Of a DNA stretch of 17,645 nucleotides, positions 13,556 through 17,645 are shown piece by piece. The notes beneath the pieces were generated by a model. The model was not told where the DNA came from, ran no database searches, and was given only the letters and a program-made list of their open reading frames with translations. The DNA is from Clostridia bacterium. Its GTDB lineage: Bacteria; Bacillota; Clostridia; CAKSNL01; HGM11501. The stretch's first letter is position 1, and each line of letters starts with the position of its first letter. The position numbers were made by a program, and so were the translations under genes. The stretch is from assembly GCA_030535815.1 (NCBI GenBank), contig JAUNRD010000009.1, forward strand, positions 1 through 17,645. The letters are read 5' to 3'.

Positions 13556-14332
13556 TTACACTTCCTTTGTAAAGCCAAGGGTTTCATCGTCCGGCTTTGT
13601 GGCTCTGTATTCAAGACCTACATAATCGGAATAGGGGAGCGATGCTATTTTGGCGAGCACATTTTTATAATTTATCTCGCCTGTTCCGGGCTCGTGTCTT
13701 CCCGGATTGTCCGCCACGTGGAAGTGACCGATTAAATCAATGTTTTCTTCAATTCTCTCAATTACGTTACCCTCGGTTTTCTGCTGATGGTAAATGTCGA
13801 AAAGCGCCTTTACGTTTTTGCTTCCCACGCTCCTTAATATTTCAAAGAGCCTTTTTGAATCAGGCATAAAGTAGTTTTTACGGTCATAGGCGTTAAGGGG
13901 CTCAACCACAAGGTGAATTCCTTCTTCTTCTGCCGCCTTTGCCCCCTCTTTAAGGCAGGAAAATACGTTTTCTTCCTGACGGGAGACTGACATTTCTTCA
14001 ATGGTTTCGCCGATCAACACGATAAGCTTGGGATTACCGAGCTTTCGCACCACGGGTGCAGATTCCTTTATGGCAGCGCAAAATTCATCGCTTCTTCCTG
14101 CGTTTAAGATTCCTCTTGATAAATCATAGGAAAGCTTTTCATCCGAAACGTCAATATTCATAACGGAAAGGGCAAGTCCGTTTTCCGCAAGAAGGCTTTT
14201 TACCCTGTCTATGTCCTTGACCGACCATTTCCAGAACTCAACGGCAGAAAGCCCCGCCTTTTTAACAGCGGAGAATCGGTCATAAAAGTCCAGATGGGAA
14301 AACATCATATCAATACAGCAGGAAAATTTCAT
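13556..14332 (-). CDS. TIM-barrel sugar isomerase/epimerase, hydroxypyruvate isomerase-like
   Basis: 258 aa, AP-endonuclease-2/xylose-isomerase-like fold. The N-terminal CCIDMMFSHLDFYDRFSAVKKAGLSAVEFW, and HVADNPGRHEPGTGEINY (205-222), are typical of the hydroxypyruvate isomerase (Hyi)/IolE-like group. Metal and catalytic residues expected in the fold are present: Glu144 (VVEPLN), Asp179 (FDIYH), His205 (HFHVAD) and Glu241 (GLEY). ATG 14332 is chosen because GAGGTG lies 6 nt upstream; the longer frame from GTG 14341 overlaps that site. It is the first gene of a leftward pair with the Gfo/Idh dehydrogenase. A hairpin in its leader covers the Shine-Dalgarno sequence. Confidence 0.88.
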   Translation of the reverse strand: MKFSCCIDMMFSHLDFYDRFSAVKKAGLSAVEFWKWSVKDIDRVKSLLAENGLALSVMNIDVSDEKLSYDLSRGILNAGRSDEFCAAIKESAPVVRKLGNPKLIVLIGETIEEMSVSRQEENVFSCLKEGAKAAEEEGIHLVVEPLNAYDRKNYFMPDSKRLFEILRSVGSKNVKALFDIYHQQKTEGNVIERIEENIDLIGHFHVADNPGRHEPGTGEINYKNVLAKIASLPYSDYVGLEYRATKPDDETLGFTKEV

Positions 14333-14367
14333 AAAAAACACCTCGGTATCATTTTATAATACCGAGG
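14333..14367 (-). promoter_or_regulatory. Leader hairpin that hides the Shine-Dalgarno sequence (terminator-like)
   Basis: On the minus strand a perfect 9-bp stem CCTCGGTAT/ATACCGAGG (14367-14359 with 14349-14341) is followed by TG and six U, then the ATG of the TIM-barrel gene. The GAGG of the Shine-Dalgarno sequence is the 3' edge of the stem. It could stop transcription from araC, control translation of the isomerase, or both. Confidence 0.65.
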
Positions 14368-14379
14368 CGGAAAAATCTA

Positions 14380-14407
14380 TGTATAAAACGCCGAATTGTT
14401 TGTACAA
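14380..14407 (-). promoter_or_regulatory. Candidate promoter of the isomerase/dehydrogenase pair
   Basis: Minus strand: -35 TTGTAC (14407-14402), 16-bp spacer, -10 TATACA (14385-14380). Weaker than other promoters here, as expected for an activated gene. The predicted transcript starts just before the leader hairpin. Confidence 0.45.
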
Positions 14408-14411
14408 AACA
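14399..14411. promoter_or_regulatory. Candidate AraC-family site 1
   Basis: TTTGTACAAAACA, within a longer dyad (ATTGTTT, GTACA, AAACAAT; 14395-14413). It overlaps the candidate -35 box of the isomerase/dehydrogenase pair and matches site 2 (15368-15380) at 12 of 13 bases. Confidence 0.4.
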
Positions 14412-14423
14412 ATCATTTTAAGC

Positions 14424-15242
14424 TTATTTTTTCAAATCCGAGGGGTTAAAGCCCATGGATTTTTTGAACAATTTTGAAAAATAGGCGATATCCGGGATAT
14501 TTACAAGCTCCGACGCCTCTGTTACGGTACATTCGCCGCTTGCAATAAGCTCATACGCCTTTTTTATCCTTAAATTATTTCTGTATTTTACCGGGCTTTC
14601 GCCCTTGTATTCCTTAAAAAGTCTGCGGAATGTTCCCTCGCTGACGTGGCACATCTCTGCCAATTCCGATGGAGGAATATCTTTTAAGAAATTATTTTCA
14701 AGGTGCATTATACCTTTATAAATTGCGCCGTATTTTGCCTTAAGCTCCGTTTTCATTTTACCCACGGCAATGCTTTTTATAAGCTCGTATGCCTTTTCCT
14801 TAAGGCTTATCCTGTATCCCAGAGTACCGCTTTTCGACAGATCGTCCATTTCGGAAAAGAGCCTTGTATAAAGGTTTTCGCTGTCCGACACCATCAAAAC
14901 CACATCTTCTGCAAGGTTTACGGTTTCACCCTTTATCTCAATATTGAATAGCAGGGATTTATAGCTTCCCACGTCCTCGGCGCGCCACTCCGAATAGTAG
15001 GAGGTGTTGTTGGGGAGATAGACAATATCTCCCATTGATGCTTTCAGCTTAAGCTTTTTACGGTCGTCAAGGTCGAAAAACAGCATTTCTCCCTTTTCGA
15101 TGCAGAAAAGTCTTGAATAAAGCTTATCTCCGCTTTTGCAGATGTAGGGAACAGGGGGGACGACTCGCTCATCCTTTACAAGGAGCGCATTTCTTATATC
15201 AAAATCAAGTTCTAAAAGCTTGGTTATATCCGTAATTTTCAA
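14424..15242 (-). CDS. AraC-family transcription regulator
   Basis: 272 aa. The N-terminal half (about 1-150) is a cupin-like sensing domain with beta-rich segments (KGEMLFFDL, GDIVYLPNNTSYYSEW). The C-terminal 100 residues hold the two helix-turn-helix units: PPSELAEMCHVSEGTFRRLFKEYKG with SPVKYRNNLRIKKAYELI, then TVTEASELVNIPDIAYFSKLFKKSMGFNPSDL. It lies between the isomerase/dehydrogenase pair and the divergent Gfo/Idh gene and is their likely regulator, sensing a sugar or its product. The start is TTG 15242, with GAAGGTG 5 nt upstream; an in-frame ATG is not available nearby. Confidence 0.92.
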   Translation of the reverse strand: MKITDITKLLELDFDIRNALLVKDERVVPPVPYICKSGDKLYSRLFCIEKGEMLFFDLDDRKKLKLKASMGDIVYLPNNTSYYSEWRAEDVGSYKSLLFNIEIKGETVNLAEDVVLMVSDSENLYTRLFSEMDDLSKSGTLGYRISLKEKAYELIKSIAVGKMKTELKAKYGAIYKGIMHLENNFLKDIPPSELAEMCHVSEGTFRRLFKEYKGESPVKYRNNLRIKKAYELIASGECTVTEASELVNIPDIAYFSKLFKKSMGFNPSDLKK

Positions 15243-15335
15243 AAAAACACCTTCTTTAATATTAAAAATTCTGTTTTTATCCGTAAAATCCTTTTTATTT
15301 GTGCGAAAAATACAAATTTAAATTCGTTTTATATA

Positions 15336-15364
15336 TTGTAAAATTTAAAAAATGGGTTTATTAT
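15336..15364 (+). promoter_or_regulatory. Candidate promoter of the divergent Gfo/Idh gene
   Basis: Plus strand: -35 TTGTAA (15336-15341), 17-bp spacer, -10 TATTAT (15359-15364). The predicted start site is near 15371. The 154-bp gap between araC and this gene is very AT-rich. Confidence 0.55.
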
Positions 15365-15367
15365 AAA

Positions 15368-15380
15368 TTTGTACTAAACA
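15368..15380. promoter_or_regulatory. Candidate AraC-family site 2
   Basis: TTTGTACTAAACA, one base different from site 1. It lies over the predicted transcription start rather than upstream of -35, which would suit repression better than activation. A looser copy, TTTGTGCGAAAAA, is at 15298-15310. Confidence 0.35.
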
Positions 15381-15396
15381 TGAAAGGATGTTTTTT

Positions 15397-16644
15397 ATGG
15401 GTATTAAAGTAGGCGTTGTCGGAATCGGTACTTTTTCCGACGATTTTATAAGACTTTTCAAGATGCATCCCGATGTGGATGACGTTATTTTATGCGACCT
15501 TGTGGAAGAGCGTGTTAAAAAGAGTCTGGAGAAGCACTCCCTTACAAAATCCTATCCCGATTTTGACGAGATGCTTAAAGACGATTCCATCGACTCCGTT
15601 GCGGTATTCACTCAGCGTCACCTTCACGGCCCCATGGTTGTAAAGGCGTTGAAGGCAGGAAAGCACGTATATTCCGCCGTTCCCATTGCCTGCGAGATTG
15701 ACGAAATCAAAGAGGTTATCGAAACCGTTAATGAAACCCGCAAGATTTATATGATGGGCGAGACCTGCTACTATTATCCCTGTGCCATTTACTGCCGTAA
15801 AAAGTACAAGGAAGGCGGTTTCGGTAAGTTTGTTTACGGCGAAAGCCAGTATTATCACGACATTTCCGAGATGTATGCGGATTTCAAGCACTCCGCAGGA
15901 AACGATGACTGGAGAAAGCCTGCGGGCATTCCCCCGATGTTTTATCCCACACATTCCATTTCAATGCTTCTTTCCGCACTCCCCGAGGGCGAACATATAA
16001 CAAAGGTTTCCTGCTTCGGTTATGAGGATCACCACGAGGATGCAATTTACGGCGAGGGTAAAAACTACTGGGATAACCCATTTTCCAACGAAACAGCCCT
16101 CTTTAAGCTGTCCGGCGGCGGCGTTATCCGTATAAATGAGTTCAGAAGAGTGGGCATCAACAAGCCTTCAAGCTATATCACCGCATTTTACGGTCAGGAA
16201 GGCTCATACGAGTGCAGTGTTACACAGCACACTTTCCAGCGTGGTGCGGTAGCTCCCGACGGTCCGAGAATTGAATATCTGGACGAAGTGGTAAACTGCT
16301 ACAACTACATAGAAGACAAAAAGGCAGGCACCATGGATATGACCAAGGACCCCTGCTCCGTAAGATATATTCTGGGCTATGCACCGGTTCACGATGTAGA
16401 AAGACTTCCCGAATGCTACCATGACGAAAAGGCGTTTAACCACTTCAATTCCCATCCCTTCTTAGTTGATGACTTTGTTAAGGCAGTTGTAACAGGCAAG
16501 CTTCCTCCCAACAACGCCTGGGATGCGGCTCGCTATATGATTCCCGGCTTAGTAGCCCACGAATCAGCCTTAAAGGGCGGCGTTACTATGGATGTACCTG
16601 ACTTTGGCGATGCGCCTTCCGACTGGGAAAGACTTTTTGATTAA
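15397..16644 (+). CDS. Gfo/Idh/MocA family protein lacking the EKP lysine
   Basis: 415 aa. The N-terminal Rossmann domain opens with KVGVVGIGTFSDDFIRLF (4-21), a GxGxxS-type nucleotide loop. The motif position that normally reads EKP is SAVP (93-96, in KHVYSAVPIACEI), so the usual catalytic lysine is absent. The C-terminal domain has MGETCYYYPCAIYCRKKY, GKFVYGESQYYHD and MFYPTHSISMLLSALP, a pattern I associate with a distinct Gfo/Idh branch with Tyr/His-rich active sites. ATG 15397 is chosen, 6 nt after AAAGGATG; ATG 15388 is part of that Shine-Dalgarno sequence. It is divergent from araC and ends in a strong terminator. Substrate unknown; the neighbours suggest a sugar or cyclitol. Confidence 0.85.
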   Translation: MGIKVGVVGIGTFSDDFIRLFKMHPDVDDVILCDLVEERVKKSLEKHSLTKSYPDFDEMLKDDSIDSVAVFTQRHLHGPMVVKALKAGKHVYSAVPIACEIDEIKEVIETVNETRKIYMMGETCYYYPCAIYCRKKYKEGGFGKFVYGESQYYHDISEMYADFKHSAGNDDWRKPAGIPPMFYPTHSISMLLSALPEGEHITKVSCFGYEDHHEDAIYGEGKNYWDNPFSNETALFKLSGGGVIRINEFRRVGINKPSSYITAFYGQEGSYECSVTQHTFQRGAVAPDGPRIEYLDEVVNCYNYIEDKKAGTMDMTKDPCSVRYILGYAPVHDVERLPECYHDEKAFNHFNSHPFLVDDFVKAVVTGKLPPNNAWDAARYMIPGLVAHESALKGGVTMDVPDFGDAPSDWERLFD

Positions 16645-16651
16645 ATTAAAT

Positions 16652-16688
16652 AAAAAAGAGCAAGGTTAAAAGCCCCTTGCTCTTTTTT
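16652..16688 (+). terminator. Terminator of the Gfo/Idh gene
   Basis: 14-bp stem AAAAAAGAGCAAGG/CCTTGCTCTTTTTT with 9-nt loop and a U tail, 7 nt past the stop codon. A-rich on the other side, so it may also serve the leftward gene that ends at 16715. Confidence 0.9.
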
Positions 16689-16714
16689 ATTAAGTTCAGC
16701 AAATTGGAATTTGT

Positions 16715-17140
16715 TTATCGTTTTAATGTCTTGTTAAAGGAAAGAAGCACAATAAACTCTGCAACCAGAGAAATAGAAATGAGAACACCAACAACGGAAA
16801 GGAAATCAGGACCAAGTGCTAAAGGACCAAAAGAAATCACAGAACATACGCATAGAATGTTTCTCGCCGTTCTTACCAAACTTTCTTTTCCCGTGAAACA
16901 GTATATCGCCAAAATCAAAAGAATAATACAAGTCATAACCGCAGTAATCATCGGAGCAAAGTTCGCATACCCAAATGGTGTCAAATCAAAGTAAGAGAAC
17001 AACTCTCTGAAGTGACCAACCGGAGCATCAGAATTTGCAGATGCCGGCGGTCTCATAAAATTACACACTGCACCATAGGGTAAGATTTCTAAAATCAGTG
17101 TAATAATTGGGAGCAATAAATACAAAAACCTCTTCTTCAT
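16715..17140 (-). CDS. Four-TM membrane protein, unknown function
   Basis: 141 aa with four hydrophobic segments at about 5-28, 58-82, 90-110 and 113-134, joined by short loops. The first loop outside the membrane contains SYFDLTPFGYANFAPM. I recall this type of small protein as common in clostridial genomes, always without a known role. AAAGGAGG lies 7 nt before ATG 17140, and a good promoter with a 5' hairpin precedes it. It appears to be a single-gene unit. Confidence 0.8.
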   Translation of the reverse strand: MKKRFLYLLLPIITLILEILPYGAVCNFMRPPASANSDAPVGHFRELFSYFDLTPFGYANFAPMITAVMTCIILLILAIYCFTGKESLVRTARNILCVCSVISFGPLALGPDFLSVVGVLISISLVAEFIVLLSFNKTLKR

Positions 17141-17194
17141 AGAACAACCTCCTTTTTCATATTCTTATTTGTTACCGTTTTATTATTTATATAA

Positions 17195-17214
17195 GCAGAA
17201 AATATGTTTTCTGC
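17195..17214 (-). promoter_or_regulatory. Perfect 8-bp hairpin at the 5' end of the four-TM mRNA
   Basis: GCAGAAAA-TATG-TTTTCTGC, starting just past the -10 box at the predicted transcription start. It could protect the mRNA 5' end or be an operator. Confidence 0.55.
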
Positions 17215-17218
17215 CTGT

Positions 17219-17247
17219 ATTATAACATACACATTCTCTTTTGTCAC
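17219..17247 (-). promoter_or_regulatory. Promoter of the four-TM protein gene
   Basis: Minus strand: -35 GTGACA (17247-17242), 17-bp spacer, -10 TATAAT (17224-17219). The leader is about 70 nt. Confidence 0.75.
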
Positions 17248-17555
17248 GATGAAGATATAAAAAAGTCTCTGAAACGCTCTTCTTTCGGCAAACAAGCCGT
17301 GTATGATGAAAGTATGTCTACAAGCAATATGATTCGGGCAAATAATACGTGTAAAGCGAAGAAATATCCACTGACAAGACTCTTACGGCAGATATTCCTT
17401 GTTTCGCAAAATGCGTCATCAACCGGGATGATTACGGCTGTTATTCCCTTGTTTCGCAATTTTCAAAAAGCAAAGATGCTTTTACTCCTATGCAGTCTTG
17501 TGAAATATTTAACAATCTTGCATGAAAAGAGTTTTTACACTTAAAAACGTAAATT
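17248..17555. other. Stretch without a convincing gene
   Basis: Open frames occur on both strands here (a rightward one ends at 17544, a leftward one spans 17459-17244), but none has a Shine-Dalgarno sequence or a recognisable protein family. The rightward frame ends 11 bp before a terminator, so a decayed rightward gene is possible. The only clear structure is a direct repeat. Confidence 0.5.
17383..17459. repeat. Imperfect 27/28-bp direct repeat, about 50-bp period
   Basis: Copy 1 is 17383-17409 and copy 2 is 17432-17459. Both read TTACGGC, a variable base, G, a variable base, TATTCC, then CTTGTTTCGCAA (copy 2 has one extra C). The last 13 bases, CCTTGTTTCGCAA, are identical. Confidence 0.7.
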
Positions 17556-17590
17556 AAAAGCAAGGATTTTGATAAATCCCTGCTTTTTTG
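17556..17590 (+). terminator. Rho-independent terminator, orphan on the plus strand
   Basis: 14-bp stem with one A-C mismatch (17556-17569 with 17574-17587), loop TGAT, ending in seven T interrupted only by the stem end. No convincing rightward gene precedes it. Confidence 0.75.
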
Positions 17591-17621
17591 CACAGTAATG
17601 TGCCAAAATCGTGGATTTTGG
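17590..17621. other. Two adjoining small hairpins at the window edge
   Basis: GCACA-GTAA-TGTGC (17590-17603) is followed directly by CCAAAATC-GTG-GATTTTGG (17603-17621). They may be part of a structured RNA or an intergenic repeat that continues past the window. Confidence 0.45.
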
Positions 17622-17645
17622 GCGATTTATCCCTAAGAAGTACCG

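Noticed and set aside
17244..17544. Leftward 71-codon and rightward 81-codon open frames
   Set aside because: No ribosome sites, no family resemblance, and they overlap on opposite strands; at most a decayed gene.

Overview
The window looks like chromosomal DNA from an uncultured, gut-type clostridial Firmicute. Signs of this are AT-rich intergenic DNA, strong Shine-Dalgarno (SD) sites, textbook sigma-A promoters with 17-bp spacers, many U-tailed hairpin terminators, the paired DnaD-like and DnaI-like replication genes, a DUF554 membrane protein, a clostridial type of small XRE regulator, and lipoproteins with Firmicute signal peptides. The genes read here end in TAA (17) or TGA (3), never TAG.

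Layout. 1-480: the start of a leftward protein of the FFGYYD/TolB-like type, then tRNA-Thr(GGT) with its own promoter and terminator. 475-2550: a lone sugar-type ABC solute-binding lipoprotein and a DUF554 membrane protein, both leftward. 2683-3340: trmB, rightward, ending inside a 44-nt perfect palindrome. 3328-6789: a leftward operon of M14 zinc carboxypeptidase, thioredoxin-reductase-like flavoprotein, PfkB sugar kinase and a two-TM protein of unknown function, followed by a displaced copy of the PfkB C-terminal end. 6907-8914: a DnaD-domain protein and a DnaC/DnaI helicase loader, rightward. 8950-10428: a full-length rhamnulokinase frame broken by one in-frame TAG.

10464-12431 is an accessory patch. 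A leftward set (DUF4190-like membrane protein and two small lipoproteins) is read from a promoter carrying two 15-bp repeats 21 bp apart. Facing it is an XRE regulator broken by a small out-of-frame deletion. Next to that is a RAYT (REP-associated tyrosine transposase) gene that carries two inverted REP-like GTAG hairpins within its own coding sequence.

12441-16644 is a carbohydrate locus. An AraC regulator lies between a leftward pair (hydroxypyruvate isomerase/IolE-type TIM barrel and Gfo/Idh/MocA dehydrogenase) and a rightward, divergent second Gfo/Idh/MocA protein that lacks the usual EKP lysine. With the solute-binding protein, rhamnulokinase and PfkB kinase, the window suggests a plant- or mucus-sugar user. 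16715-17140 is a four-TM protein of unknown function, and the last 500 bases hold hairpins and a decayed direct repeat but no convincing gene.

The observations most worth checking are the REP pair inside the RAYT gene, the nonsense codon in rhaB, the displaced pfkB tail next to a 20-bp direct repeat, the flavoprotein without its redox cysteines, the tandem operator facing a broken regulator, and two palindromic terminators that give convergent frames the same C-terminal residues.
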